From positions 2,356,001-2,420,000 of the forward strand of contig NZ_CP076022.1 of assembly GCF_018622995.1 (NCBI RefSeq): a stretch of DNA of 64,000 nt, given 5' to 3'. The position numbers and the translations under genes are program-made. Positions 1 to 8,573 of the stretch are shown in pieces. Every line of letters begins with the position of its first letter. Position 1 is the stretch's first letter. Origin of the DNA: Arthrobacter jiangjiafuii. GTDB taxonomy: Bacteria; Actinomycetota; Actinomycetes; Actinomycetales; Micrococcaceae. Below the pieces are notes generated by a model. The model saw only the letters and a program-made list of their open reading frames with translations. It was not told where the DNA came from and did not search any database.

Positions 1-192
1 GTGACCGGAATGCTGGAACTGCCGCCGGCCGGCACCCTGACCGGCCTGGCCCGCCGCGGCCTCAAGGGCCTGCCCACGCTGGCCCTGAAATCCCCCGAAG
101 ACCTCGACGCCGCGCGGGAGTTCATCCGTGAACACTCCCCCTCGGCCGCCGCAGCGACAGCAGCAACCACCACCGGAGAAGGTAACGCGTGA
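1..192 (+). CDS. fabD: Malonyl-CoA:ACP transacylase, C-terminal fragment
   Basis: Open reading frame that enters from the left edge; only about the last 63 codons are inside the window. FabD loads malonyl groups from CoA onto acyl carrier protein for fatty-acid elongation in the cytoplasm. The visible part is a C-terminal tail (GMLELPPAGTLTGLARRGL followed by an Ala/Thr-rich end), which fits the tail of actinobacterial FabD; the catalytic GHSLG region lies outside the window. The stop overlaps the GTG start of fabH (GTGA), so the two are translationally coupled. The call leans on this tail plus the fabH-acpP-fabF context, not on active-site residues. Confidence 0.8.
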   Translation: MTGMLELPPAGTLTGLARRGLKGLPTLALKSPEDLDAAREFIREHSPSAAAATAATTTGEGNA

Positions 193-1253
193 GCACGCCC
201 ACCCTGAAGCAGTCCCCCGTCCACCAGTTCAGCCGCATCCACGGCATCGGCGCCTTCCGCCCTGACGTCATTGTCAGCAACGAGGACGTCTGCCAGTGGA
301 TTGATTCCTCGGACGAGTGGATCCGCCAGCGCACCGGCATCATCACCCGCCACCGGGCGGACAAGGGCACCTCCGTGGTGGACATGGCCGAGGCCGCGGG
401 CCGCGAGGCCCTGGCCCACGCGGGCATTGACGGATCCCAGCTGGGTGCCGTCATCGTTTCCACCGTCACCCATCCGTTCGCCACGCCCTCTGCCGCAGCG
501 GAGATTGCACACCTGCTCGGGGCCGCCCCCGCTCCCGCCTACGACGTCTCGGCCGCCTGTGCCGGGTACTGCTACGGCGTTGCCCAGGCGGATGCCCTGG
601 TGCGGTCCGGTGCAGCGGAATATGTGCTGGTCATCGGCGTGGAAAAGCTCTCGGACTTCATCGACAACACCGAGCGCACCATTTCCTTCCTCCTTGGCGA
701 CGGTGCCGGCGCCGTCGTTGTCGGCCCCTCGGAGACGGCCGGCATTGGTCCCTCCGTCTGGGGATCGGACGGCAGCAAGTCCTCCACCATCGGCATGACC
801 CATTCCATGCTTGATATCCGCGAGCTGTCGCTGGCCGCAGAAGCCGATGACACCGTCGTCGGGGTCTCTGACGTCGCGGCCCGCGACACCAAGCTGTGGC
901 CGACGCTGCGCCAGGACGGCCAGAGTGTCTTCCGCTGGGCTGTCTGGGAAATGGCGAAGGTTGCCCAGCGTGCCCTCGACGCCGCCGGGGTCACCGTCGA
1001 TGACCTGGGCGCCTTCGTGCCGCACCAGGCAAACATGCGGATCATCGACGAGATGGCCAAGCAGCTGAAGCTGCCGGAGTCAGTGGTCATCGCCCGCGAC
1101 ATTGCCGACGCCGGCAACACCTCCGCCGCTTCCATCCCGCTGGCCACGCACCGCCTGCTCTCCGAGAACCCGGAACTGAGCGGCAAGCTCTCCCTGCAGA
1201 TCGGCTTCGGCGCAGGCCTGGTCTTCGGCGCACAGGTTATCGTTCTTCCGTAA
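189..1253 (+). CDS. fabH: 3-oxoacyl-ACP synthase III (KAS III)
   Basis: Starts fatty-acid synthesis by condensing a short acyl-CoA primer with malonyl-ACP. 354 residues, slightly longer than the usual 320-340. The thiolase-fold triad is complete: Cys124 in VSAACAGY, His279 in VPHQAN, Asn310 in DAGNTSAAS. The GTG start overlaps the fabD stop by 4 bases. In Actinobacteria with branched-chain lipids FabH usually prefers isobutyryl or anteiso primers; that preference is family knowledge and cannot be read from this sequence. Second gene of the fabD-fabH-acpP-fabF operon. Confidence 0.95.
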   Translation: MSTPTLKQSPVHQFSRIHGIGAFRPDVIVSNEDVCQWIDSSDEWIRQRTGIITRHRADKGTSVVDMAEAAGREALAHAGIDGSQLGAVIVSTVTHPFATPSAAAEIAHLLGAAPAPAYDVSAACAGYCYGVAQADALVRSGAAEYVLVIGVEKLSDFIDNTERTISFLLGDGAGAVVVGPSETAGIGPSVWGSDGSKSSTIGMTHSMLDIRELSLAAEADDTVVGVSDVAARDTKLWPTLRQDGQSVFRWAVWEMAKVAQRALDAAGVTVDDLGAFVPHQANMRIIDEMAKQLKLPESVVIARDIADAGNTSAASIPLATHRLLSENPELSGKLSLQIGFGAGLVFGAQVIVLP

Positions 1254-1335
1254 CCTGTCGTCCCCAAACACCTACCGTTCCGCGGTTGGACAACCACGCC
1301 GGCCAGTGCCGGTATCACGAGAAAAAGGAGCCAAC

Positions 1336-1581
1336 ATGGCTAGCAACGAAGAAATCCTGGCCGGCCTGGCCGAGATCGTCAATGAGGAAACCGGTCTGGC
1401 CCCCGAGTCGGTCGAACTGGACAAGTCCTTCACCGATGACCTGGACATCGACTCCATCTCCATGATGACCATCGTCGTCAACGCCGAAGAGAAGTTCGGC
1501 GTGCGCATCCCGGACGAAGAGGTCAAGAACCTGAAGACCGTCGGCGACGCCGTGGACTTCATTTCCAAAGCCCAGGCGTAA
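1336..1581 (+). CDS. acpP: Acyl carrier protein
   Basis: 81-residue acidic carrier that holds growing acyl chains on a 4'-phosphopantetheine arm. The attachment serine is Ser40 in DLDIDSISMM, a variant of the common DLGADSL motif. The ATG at 1336 is chosen because AAAAAGGAG lies 5 bases upstream; an in-frame ATG at 1306 would add ten residues that do not look like ACP. It lies between fabH and fabF with gaps of about 80 and 95 bases, so it may also have its own ribosome supply, as expected for an abundant protein. Confidence 0.95.
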   Translation: MASNEEILAGLAEIVNEETGLAPESVELDKSFTDDLDIDSISMMTIVVNAEEKFGVRIPDEEVKNLKTVGDAVDFISKAQA

Positions 1582-1675
1582 TCCGCCGGCGGCCGCTGCC
1601 CTTTCCGGCGGCGGCCGCCGTGCAGCGCACCTGTAGTCCAGCACCACCACCAGTAGTCTTTCGAGAGAGTGAATC

Positions 1676-2911
1676 ATGGCCCGCAAAGTAGTCATCACCG
1701 GCCTGGGCGCCACGACGCCCATCGGCGGCGATGTTCCCACCATGTGGAAAAACGCCCTCAAAGGTGTCCCCGGCGCCCGTACCCTCGAAGACGATTGGGT
1801 AGCCAAATACAGTCTTCCGGTCACCTTCGCCGCACGGGTTTCCACCCCGGCCACCGAGGTCCTGTCCCGCGTTGAAGCCAAGCGCATGGACCCGTCCACC
1901 CAGTTTGCCGTGGTTGCCGCCCGTGAGGCGTGGGCCGATTCCGGCATCGACGACGTGGACCATGACCGCCTGGCGGTCTCCTTCGCCACCGGCATCGGCG
2001 GAGTGTGGACCCTGCTGGATGCGTGGGACACCCTGCGCGAGAAGGGCCCGCGGCGCGTCCTGCCCATGACCGTTCCCATGCTGATGCCCAACGGCCCCGC
2101 TGCCGCCGTCAGCCTGGACCTCGGTGCCCGCGCCGGCGCGCATACTCCGGTCTCGGCCTGCGCCTCCGGCACAGAAGCCATGCACCAGGGCCTGGAGCTG
2201 ATCCGCTCGGGCAAGGCCGACGTCGTCGTCGTCGGCGGCGCCGAGGCCGCCATCCATCCCATGCCGATGGCCGCGTTCGCCTCCATGCAGGCGCTGTCCA
2301 AGCGCAACGATGATCCGGAGCGCGCCTCGCGGCCCTACGACAAGGACCGCGACGGCTTCGTCATGGGTGAAGGCGCCGGCGCCCTCGTCCTCGAAGCCGA
2401 AGAGCATGCCCTGGCCCGCGGCGCCCGGATCTACGCCGAATTGGCAGGCACGGCGGTAACCGCCGACGCTTACCACATCACCGCCCCCGATCCCGAGGGC
2501 CTGGGCGCCACCCGCGCCCTGAAGGCAGCGCTGTTTGATGCCCGAGCCCAGGCCGAGGACGTAGTGCACGTCAACGCCCACGCAACGTCCACCCCGGTGG
2601 GCGACAAGCCCGAATACACGGCCCTGAAGGCCGCACTGGGCCCGCACGTGGACAACGTGGCGGTTTCCGCTACGAAGTCCCAGACCGGGCACCTGCTGGG
2701 CGCTTCCGGTGCCGTCGAAGCGGTCATGTCCGTCATGGCCATTTACGACCGGCAGGCTCCGGCCACGATCAACCTGGAAAACCAGGATCCGGAAATTCCG
2801 CTCGACGTGGTGACCTCCGCCCGCGCGCTGCCTGGCGGCGACATTGTCGTCCTGAGCAATTCCTTCGGATTCGGCGGACACAATGCCGTGATTGCGCTGC
2901 GCAGCCACTAG
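1676..2911 (+). CDS. fabF: 3-oxoacyl-ACP synthase II (KAS II)
   Basis: Elongating condensing enzyme of fatty-acid synthesis. 411 residues, the normal length. The Cys-His-His triad is intact: Cys162 in VSACASGTEA, His302 in NAHATSTPVGD, His339 in KSQTGHLLGASG. Last gene of the fab operon. Its 3' end is duplicated: a 21-base unit containing the stop codon is repeated in tandem (see repeat at 2900), followed by a strong hairpin terminator that also faces the convergent DUF3145 gene. Confidence 0.96.
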   Translation: MARKVVITGLGATTPIGGDVPTMWKNALKGVPGARTLEDDWVAKYSLPVTFAARVSTPATEVLSRVEAKRMDPSTQFAVVAAREAWADSGIDDVDHDRLAVSFATGIGGVWTLLDAWDTLREKGPRRVLPMTVPMLMPNGPAAAVSLDLGARAGAHTPVSACASGTEAMHQGLELIRSGKADVVVVGGAEAAIHPMPMAAFASMQALSKRNDDPERASRPYDKDRDGFVMGEGAGALVLEAEEHALARGARIYAELAGTAVTADAYHITAPDPEGLGATRALKAALFDARAQAEDVVHVNAHATSTPVGDKPEYTALKAALGPHVDNVAVSATKSQTGHLLGASGAVEAVMSVMAIYDRQAPATINLENQDPEIPLDVVTSARALPGGDIVVLSNSFGFGGHNAVIALRSH

Positions 2912-2958
2912 GTAATTCACCGCAGCCACTAGGTAATTCACCGCAGCTACTAGGTAAT
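2900..2958 (+). repeat. 21-bp tandem repeat spanning the fabF stop codon
   Basis: The unit CGCAGCCACTAGGTAATTCA plus C occurs exactly at 2900-2920 and 2921-2941, and a third copy with one change runs from 2942 to 2958. Because 21 is a multiple of three, each copy carries TAG in the fabF frame, so the gene ends with three in-frame stop codons. Looks like slipped-strand duplication at the gene end. Confidence 0.9.
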
Positions 2959-2998
2959 GCTGCGCACCTTCTTTCCAGGAGCAGCAGCCGGACGAACA

Positions 2999-3042
2999 AA
3001 AGCCGCGGCGGTTTCCCTTTTCGGGGAAACCGCCGCGGCTTT
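2999..3042. terminator. Bidirectional intrinsic terminator between fabF and DUF3145
   Basis: Perfect 19-bp stem (2999-3017 with 3024-3042) around a 6-base loop, G+C-rich core, preceded by A's and followed by a T run, so it can stop transcription on both strands between the convergent genes. Confidence 0.9.
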
Positions 3043-3100
3043 TTGTCTGTTGTTTTGTGATGGTGCGGCGGAGCCGGCCCGTGGCCAGCCGCTCCCCCAG

Positions 3101-3604
3101 CTAACCGACCTGGTGCAGCCAGCGGACGTTGGCGCCGTCGCCGGCGTGCCGGAAGGGTTCCAGTTCGTCGTCCCAGGCCTCGCCCAGGGCCAGGGACAGC
3201 TCGTGGTAAACCGCGGAAGGATCCCCGGCGCCGTTTTCGTAGGCGTACCGGATGCGGTCCTCGGAGACCATGATGTTGCCGTGTACGTCGGTGGCGGCGT
3301 GGAAGATGCCCAACTCCGGGGTGTGGCACCAGCGGCTGCCATCGGCTCCGGCGCTCTGTTCTTCAGTGACTTCGTACCGCAGGTGGGCCCAGCCCCGCAG
3401 GGCAGAGGCAAGCAGGGACCCGGTGCCCTGCGGGCCGGTCCATTCCAGTTCCGTGCGCAGCATTCCGGGAGCGGCAGGCTGAGGGGTCCACTTTAGATCC
3501 GTTCGCTTTTCAACGACGGATCCGATCGCCCACTCAAGATGCGGGCACAACGCAGACGGGGCGGAGTGTATGAACAACACGCCGTGGGCCATCACAACAG
3601 ACAT
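3101..3604 (-). CDS. DUF3145 family protein
   Basis: 167-residue protein of the actinobacterial DUF3145 family; function unknown. The N-terminus carries the family-like HGVLFIHSAPSALCPH segment and the C-terminus ends WLHQVG. The start at 3604 (MSVVMAHG) is chosen because GGAGG sits just upstream; a longer frame to 3673 adds 23 unlike residues. No signal peptide or membrane helix. It is transcribed toward fabF and separated from the recombinase gene by about 215 bases without a gene. Confidence 0.85.
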   Translation of the reverse strand: MSVVMAHGVLFIHSAPSALCPHLEWAIGSVVEKRTDLKWTPQPAAPGMLRTELEWTGPQGTGSLLASALRGWAHLRYEVTEEQSAGADGSRWCHTPELGIFHAATDVHGNIMVSEDRIRYAYENGAGDPSAVYHELSLALGEAWDDELEPFRHAGDGANVRWLHQVG

Positions 3605-3820
3605 TCCATCCTCCATAGCTGTAGGTACGTCTTCCCCAACGACCTTCAAACCTGGGCGAAATGCTACTGCCACTTACTGGCACCAGTACGAACTGCGTTT
3701 TTGTTATCCCCTAGCTGATGTCTTCCAATTCCCTTGAGACCTTCATCCGGTACGGACTTAGCCTTATTGTGCCGCAAGTTAACAGAATGCGCCAATGACA
3801 CATTTGACCCGATCCCCGGA

Positions 3821-4828
3821 TCAGGCGCGCGGGTGGGCCTGCTGGTAGCTGGCACGCAACCGGTCAACGGATACATGCGTGTACAGCTGGGTCGTTGCCA
3901 GCGAGGAATGGCCCAGGATCTCCTGGACGGCCCGCAGGTCGGCTCCTCCATCGAGCAGATGGGTGGCCGCGGTATGCCGCAGCGCATGGGGCCCGGTGGC
4001 TCCGGTGTCGCCGAGCGCTTCAAACAGCCCTGCCACCACGGATCTGACCTGCCGCGGGTCGACCCGCCGGCCCCGCTGGCCCAGGAACAGGGCCGGGCCA
4101 CTGTCGGAAACGGCCAGTGCGGGCCTGCCCCGCCGCAGCCAATCGTCAACTGCTTCCGCGGCGGGCAGCCCGTAGGGGACGGTGCGTTCCTTGTTTCCCT
4201 TGCCGATGACGGTGAGGGTCCGGCGGTCCGGATTCAGGTCGTCGATGTCCAGCCCGGTAAGCTCGCCCACCCGGACGCCCGTGGCGTACAGCAATTCGAC
4301 GATGGCGCGGTCCCGGACGGCGACGGGTCCGCCGTCCGCCGCTGCGGCGGCGAGAGCATCAAAGAGTTCACCGACCTGTCCGGCACGCAGGACCGAAGGC
4401 AGGGTCTTCTCCCGCTTCGGAGCCCGCAGGCGCAGCGCCGGGTCGGTATTGATGAGTTCCTCCCGCAGCGCCCAGCCGGTAAAACTGCGGGCGGTGGCGG
4501 CCCGGCGGGCCAGCGTTGCCCGGGCCAGGCCTGCCGCGCTGAGTTCCCCGAGCCAGCCGCGCAGGATTCCCAAATCAATCCCTTCCAGGGTCCGCACTCC
4601 CCCGGCGAACGCATAGTCCAGCAGCTGCGCAACGTCCCCTTCATAGGCACGGACCGTGTGGTCGGACCGTCCGCGTTCGCTGGTCAGGTAGCGGCTGAAA
4701 CCCCGCAGCGCCCGGCTGAACCCGGCCGGCCATCGTTCGGGGCTGGCGGATTCCGCGGCGCGGCCGGATTCCACGGGGTCTGGGCCGGCGTCTGTGGGAG
4801 GCTGCTCGCTGGTGGCTGGTGCATTCAC
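3821..4828 (-). CDS. xerC: Tyrosine recombinase of the XerC/XerD type
   Basis: Site-specific recombinase that in the Xer system resolves chromosome dimers at dif. The C-terminal catalytic domain has the full set: Arg in TGVRVGEL, Lys in IGKGNKER, HALRH box, His in LGHSSL, and the nucleophile Tyr in QLYTHV about 20 residues from the end. The N-terminal SAM-like core-binding domain begins near RALRGFSRYLTS. The GTG at 4828 is preferred (GAGGA ten bases upstream, no overlap with the upstream gene); an ATG at 4888 would add 20 unconserved residues and overlap it by 29 bases. XerC rather than XerD is suggested by its place beside dprA, not proven. Confidence 0.85.
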   Translation of the reverse strand: MNAPATSEQPPTDAGPDPVESGRAAESASPERWPAGFSRALRGFSRYLTSERGRSDHTVRAYEGDVAQLLDYAFAGGVRTLEGIDLGILRGWLGELSAAGLARATLARRAATARSFTGWALREELINTDPALRLRAPKREKTLPSVLRAGQVGELFDALAAAAADGGPVAVRDRAIVELLYATGVRVGELTGLDIDDLNPDRRTLTVIGKGNKERTVPYGLPAAEAVDDWLRRGRPALAVSDSGPALFLGQRGRRVDPRQVRSVVAGLFEALGDTGATGPHALRHTAATHLLDGGADLRAVQEILGHSSLATTQLYTHVSVDRLRASYQQAHPRA

Positions 4829-4859
4829 CCTTTCACTGTCCTCGCATCGGCACCGGTCA

Positions 4860-5381
4860 TCAAGCAGGCACACCGGCAGCGTGGGCACACTGGAGCCGCA
4901 TTGCGGCCGTGGCGTCCGAGGCCTCGTGGTCCAGCAGGAACCGCTTTGAACCGATTCCGGCCGAATAGCCGGTCAGCGCGCCACGCGAGCCGACGACGCG
5001 GTGGGTGGGAATGACGATGTTGAGTGGGTTGCGGGACAAGGCAGCGCCGACGCCGCGCGCCTTCGCAGCATCGCCCAGCCGGATGGCGAGGGTTTTGTAG
5101 CTGCAGGTCTGCCCATAGGGAATCGCGTCGACTTCTGCCCAGACCCGGCGCTGGAAATCGGTGCCGCGCATCTCGGTGGCCAAGTCAAAACAGCAGCGCT
5201 GTCCGGCAAAGTACTCGGCCAGCTGGCGTTCGGCCTCCTCGAACCCGTCCTCCACGATGCGGCCCAGCCCGTGGTCGGAGGCAGGGTCGGGGATTCCGGG
5301 GAAAACGGCGCACAGGGCGCCCTCATCAGAGGCAAGGGTGAAAACGCCCAGGGGTGTGACAACGCTTTTGTGGATTCGCAT
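4860..5381 (-). CDS. O6-alkylguanine-DNA alkyltransferase homologue lacking the active-site Cys
   Basis: 173 residues with the two-domain layout of Ogt/MGMT: an N-terminal domain (PLGVFTLASDEGALCAV) and a C-terminal winged-helix domain (FQRRVWAEVDAIPYGQTCSY; NPLNIVIP; GYSAG). In active enzymes the box reads PCHRV and its Cys accepts the alkyl group. Here it reads IPTHRVVG, with Thr126 (codon ACC) at the Cys position, followed by His127 and Arg128. Suicide alkyl transfer should therefore be impossible; the protein may be an alkyltransferase-like lesion sensor, though known ATLs carry Trp or Ala there. Start at 5381 has AAAGGAAA upstream. It sits between xerC and dprA on the same strand. Confidence 0.85.
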   Translation of the reverse strand: MRIHKSVVTPLGVFTLASDEGALCAVFPGIPDPASDHGLGRIVEDGFEEAERQLAEYFAGQRCCFDLATEMRGTDFQRRVWAEVDAIPYGQTCSYKTLAIRLGDAAKARGVGAALSRNPLNIVIPTHRVVGSRGALTGYSAGIGSKRFLLDHEASDATAAMRLQCAHAAGVPA

Positions 5382-5467
5382 TGTGGTTTCCTTTGCTCGA
5401 TTTTCGGGTGGATGTGATGTTCGTGCGGCGCTTTGGGCTGCAGGCTCGCCCGTACCCTGGGAGCGGC

Positions 5468-6670
5468 CTATTTGCGTCTTCGCCGCCAGGTGTCGGGTCC
5501 ATCCCTGACGGCCAGATCTTCGAGTTCGAGCCGTGCCAGCCCGGCACGGACCGCTGGAACGGACAGCCCGGCGACGGTGGCGAGTTTTCCGACTGCCGAT
5601 CCGGTGCGCAGCGGCAGGGCGTCCAGAAGCAGGATGTCTTCGATGGTGAGTCCGTCGTGGGCCGCTTTGGGTCCTTCCCGGGCCGTTTCCGGGTTGTCGG
5701 CTGCACCGATGGGGCTTCCCAGTTCGATAACTTCGGCTGCATCGGTAACGCAGACAGCGCTGCCGTCCCGCAGGAGTCGGTGACATCCGGCCGAATTTGC
5801 CGAGTACACGGAGCCAGGGACAGCTCCGACTTCGCGTCCGAGCGCAGCGGCATGGTGGGCGGTGTTCAGCGCCCCGGACCGCCATCGTGCTTCAACGACC
5901 ACGGTAACGGCACCCAGGGCGGCGATGATGCGGTTCCGCTGAAGGAACCGCCACCTGGTAGGCGCGGATCCGGGCGGAACTTCGGACAGGAGCAGCCCGC
6001 GTGCGGCAACGGCCCGCAGCAGGTCCTCGTTTCCGGCAGGGTAATAGCGGTCGGATCCGCAGGCCATGACCGCGATGGTCGGCATCCGGTCTGTTCCGGC
6101 TGCGGCAAGGGCTGCCCGATGAGCCTGGGCATCAATGCCGTATGCGCCTCCTGACACCACGGTCCAGCCCCTCGTGACCAGTCCCGCTGCCAGGTCCCCG
6201 GTGACAGACACTCCATAGCCGGTGCTGTCGCGGGAACCGACCACTGCGGCAGTGCTGCCCAGTTCGGGGAGGCCCCGTTCGAGGTTCCCCCGCACCCAGA
6301 GGCAGAGCGGCATGCCCAGACCGAGGTCACGGAGGGCGCCGGGCCAACGGGGATCCTCGGGGATGAGCAGTTCTCCGCCCAGGCGGGCGAACGCGGCCAG
6401 GTCCCGTTCAGGGGCGAGGTCGCCGATCCGCGGTGTCCAGCGTTGCATCGCCTCGGAAAGACGGTTTCCCCGCCCGCTGATTCCGCCGGCAGCAAGCACC
6501 CCGGCAACCGAATTGCCGAGCTCCTGCCCGGGGGAAATCTCCCCGCGCACCACCCGCAGTGCATCCACCGGCCCGGCTGCCTCAACGAGGGCGAGTCCCA
6601 CGTTGTCCGAGGGCTCGAACACCCGTGAAAGCGCTGCCCGCGCCTGCAGCAGCCGGCTCGCGCCGCTCAT
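5468..6670 (-). CDS. dprA: DNA-processing protein DprA/Smf
   Basis: Loads RecA on incoming single-stranded DNA during transformation. 400 residues. The Rossmann-like DprA core shows VVGSRDSTGYG, SGGAYGIDAQAHRAAL, RWRFLQRNRIIAALG and the AVPGSV segment; a C-terminal winged-helix region (about 335-400, DGLTIEDILLLDALPLRTG) follows a linker. Its ATG overlaps the stop of comM (4 bases), giving a yraN-comM-dprA operon, a common arrangement. No other competence genes are in the window, so natural competence cannot be concluded. Confidence 0.94.
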   Translation of the reverse strand: MSGASRLLQARAALSRVFEPSDNVGLALVEAAGPVDALRVVRGEISPGQELGNSVAGVLAAGGISGRGNRLSEAMQRWTPRIGDLAPERDLAAFARLGGELLIPEDPRWPGALRDLGLGMPLCLWVRGNLERGLPELGSTAAVVGSRDSTGYGVSVTGDLAAGLVTRGWTVVSGGAYGIDAQAHRAALAAAGTDRMPTIAVMACGSDRYYPAGNEDLLRAVAARGLLLSEVPPGSAPTRWRFLQRNRIIAALGAVTVVVEARWRSGALNTAHHAAALGREVGAVPGSVYSANSAGCHRLLRDGSAVCVTDAAEVIELGSPIGAADNPETAREGPKAAHDGLTIEDILLLDALPLRTGSAVGKLATVAGLSVPAVRAGLARLELEDLAVRDGPDTWRRRRK

Positions 6671-8217
6671 GCCGCACTGCCCTGCTGCCGGAACCCCAGC
6701 GCCTGCCCGACGTCGTCGGCGTCGGGCGAGGTGTGGCCGGCGAGGTCGGCAACGCTCCAGGCCACCCGGAGCACCCGGTCGTAGCCCCGGGCTGTCAGCG
6801 TCTGCCGGTCCATGGCCCGGTCCAGGGCAGCGGTGGCCCGCGGCGGCAGCCGCAGTTGGCCCCGCAGCAGGTTTCCGGCGACCTCGGCGTTGGTCTCACA
6901 TCCCCAGATCCTCAGCCGGTCCTGCTGCACGCCGCGTGCTGCCGCGACCCTCCGGGCCACGTCGCGGCTGGGTTCAGCTTCTGCGTCGCCTGAGAGCTCG
7001 CGCAGAGATACCCGCTGGACGGTCAGCTGCAGGTCAACACGGTCCAGGAGCGGCCCGGACAGCCGGCTAAAGTACCGCCGTCGCGCTTGGGCAGTGCAGG
7101 TGCAATCGATCCCCTTGCCCGAAGCCAGGCCGCAGGGGCAGGGGTTGGCGGCAAGGACGAGCTGGAACCGTGCCGGATAGGAGGCGGTCCCACCCGCCCG
7201 GTGCAGGTCGAGCCTGCCGCTTTCCAGGGGCTGACGCAGGGCGTCCAGGACCCGCCGGTCGTATTCCGGCGCCTCATCCAGAAAGAGGACTCCCCGGTGC
7301 GCGCGGGACGCCGCACCCGGCCGGGCAATCCCGGACCCGCCGCCGATAATCGCAGCGGAAGAGGCGGTGTGGTGCGGGCTCTCAAACGGAGGGCGGCGCA
7401 ACAGCTGGGAGCAGGACCTGCCGCCGCGGACCAGGGAATGGATGGCCGTCACTTCCATAGCCTGGTCATCGGGCAGGTCCGGCAGCAGGCCGGGAAGACG
7501 CTCCGCCAGCATGGTCTTACCGGCTCCGGGCGGCCCCGTCATCAGCAGGTGGTGGGCTCCAGCCGCCGCGACTTCCACGGCGAACCGCGCCTCGGACTGG
7601 CCGGCAATGTCCGCCATGTCCCGGGCAGGCAGTGGAACCGGAGAGTCCGCATGCTCCTGTGAGCCAGTTGCTTCCCCGTCTGCCTGCGGCGGAAAGATCA
7701 GGCCTGCAGGGTCGGCCCCCAGATATGCCGCCACTTCCGCCAGCGATTCGAAGCCCGTGACTGCGGCACCGGGAACCAACGCAGCTTCTGCCGCATTGGC
7801 CGCTGCGACCGTGATCTCCGGATATCCGGCATCCACCGCGGCCATGACCGCCGGCAGGATGCCCCGCACCGGCCGCAGCCGGCCATCCAGCCCGAGTTCG
7901 GCTATGAAAACGCGGCGTCCGCTGCAGCGGATATCCCCGGCGGCGGCCAGTGCGGCAATGACGATGGCAAGGTCAAAGCCGGACCCGCGCTTGTGTACAT
8001 CGGCCGGCATGAGATTGACCGTAATCCTGCGGCGGCTCAGCGGCAGGCCGGCGTTCTTCGCCGCCGACCGGACCCGGTCCTTGGCTTCGTTCAATGACGC
8101 GTCCGGCAGGCCGAGCAGGACGAAGGAGGGCAGCGTCTGTCCGATGTCTGCTTCAACTTCCACCATCCGCCCATCCAGACCCACCAGGCCCACGCCGTAG
8201 GCCCGCCCCAGGGTCAC
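6667..8217 (-). CDS. comM: ComM/YifB family Mg-chelatase-like AAA+ ATPase
   Basis: 516 residues. ComM is a hexameric helicase that promotes branch migration when transformed DNA is recombined. The N-terminal Lon-like domain (about 1-170) contains PADVHKRGSGFDLAI. The AAA+ module has Walker A GPPGAGKT at 228-235 and Walker B GVLFLDEAPEYD; the C-terminal Mg_chelatase_C part contains CPCG and the arginine-rich RGYDRVLRVAWSVADL. GTG start; it overlaps yraN upstream by 4 bases and dprA downstream by 4 bases. Confidence 0.93.
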   Translation of the reverse strand: MTLGRAYGVGLVGLDGRMVEVEADIGQTLPSFVLLGLPDASLNEAKDRVRSAAKNAGLPLSRRRITVNLMPADVHKRGSGFDLAIVIAALAAAGDIRCSGRRVFIAELGLDGRLRPVRGILPAVMAAVDAGYPEITVAAANAAEAALVPGAAVTGFESLAEVAAYLGADPAGLIFPPQADGEATGSQEHADSPVPLPARDMADIAGQSEARFAVEVAAAGAHHLLMTGPPGAGKTMLAERLPGLLPDLPDDQAMEVTAIHSLVRGGRSCSQLLRRPPFESPHHTASSAAIIGGGSGIARPGAASRAHRGVLFLDEAPEYDRRVLDALRQPLESGRLDLHRAGGTASYPARFQLVLAANPCPCGLASGKGIDCTCTAQARRRYFSRLSGPLLDRVDLQLTVQRVSLRELSGDAEAEPSRDVARRVAAARGVQQDRLRIWGCETNAEVAGNLLRGQLRLPPRATAALDRAMDRQTLTARGYDRVLRVAWSVADLAGHTSPDADDVGQALGFRQQGSAA

Positions 8218-8573
8218 GGCGTCACCTCCCGCAGGTGTTCGATGACCGGGTTGCCCGCACCGTCATCGAGGATGGAAACGGCGTCGACGCGGAACCCGGC
8301 AAAACGGCGGTCCTGTGACTGCTTCCACCGGCTGGCCAGCAAGTAGAGGCGCGCCAGCTTGGCGGGCGTAATCGCTTCGAAGGGATGCCCGTAGTCCAGG
8401 GAACTGCGGGTCTTCACCTCGACGATGACCAGCGTCCCGTCCTCGATTCCAACCACGTCGATTTCGCCGTCGGGACAACGCCAGTTGCGGTCGATCACTT
8501 CAATGCCTGCCGCCGCCAGGTAACCGGCCGCAAGGTCCTCACCGCGGCGTCCCAAGCTGTCTTTAGCTCTCAT
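8214..8573 (-). CDS. yraN: YraN/UPF0102 family nuclease-fold protein
   Basis: 119 residues of the UPF0102 family, a restriction-endonuclease-like fold whose cellular role is unsettled. The signature is present: GRRGEDLAAGYL near the N-terminus, then DGEIDVV (Glu37, Asp39) and VEVKTRSS (Glu52, Lys54), matching the D-(E)xK metal site of such folds. The ATG at 8573 is chosen because homologues begin at this position; a longer frame to 8663 adds 30 unlike residues. First gene of the yraN-comM-dprA operon, overlapping comM by GTGA. Confidence 0.9.
   Translation of the reverse strand: MRAKDSLGRRGEDLAAGYLAAAGIEVIDRNWRCPDGEIDVVGIEDGTLVIVEVKTRSSLDYGHPFEAITPAKLARLYLLASRWKQSQDRRFAGFRVDAVSILDDGAGNPVIEHLREVTP

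Noticed and set aside
1559-2941. A 460-codon frame opposite to fabF
   Set aside because: Gly/Val/His-rich shadow of fabF; fabF itself has all catalytic residues.
5381-5885. A longer N-terminus for the alkyltransferase homologue
   Set aside because: The frame stays open but overlaps dprA and gives Arg/Ser/Pro-rich sequence; a ribosome site supports the start at 5381.
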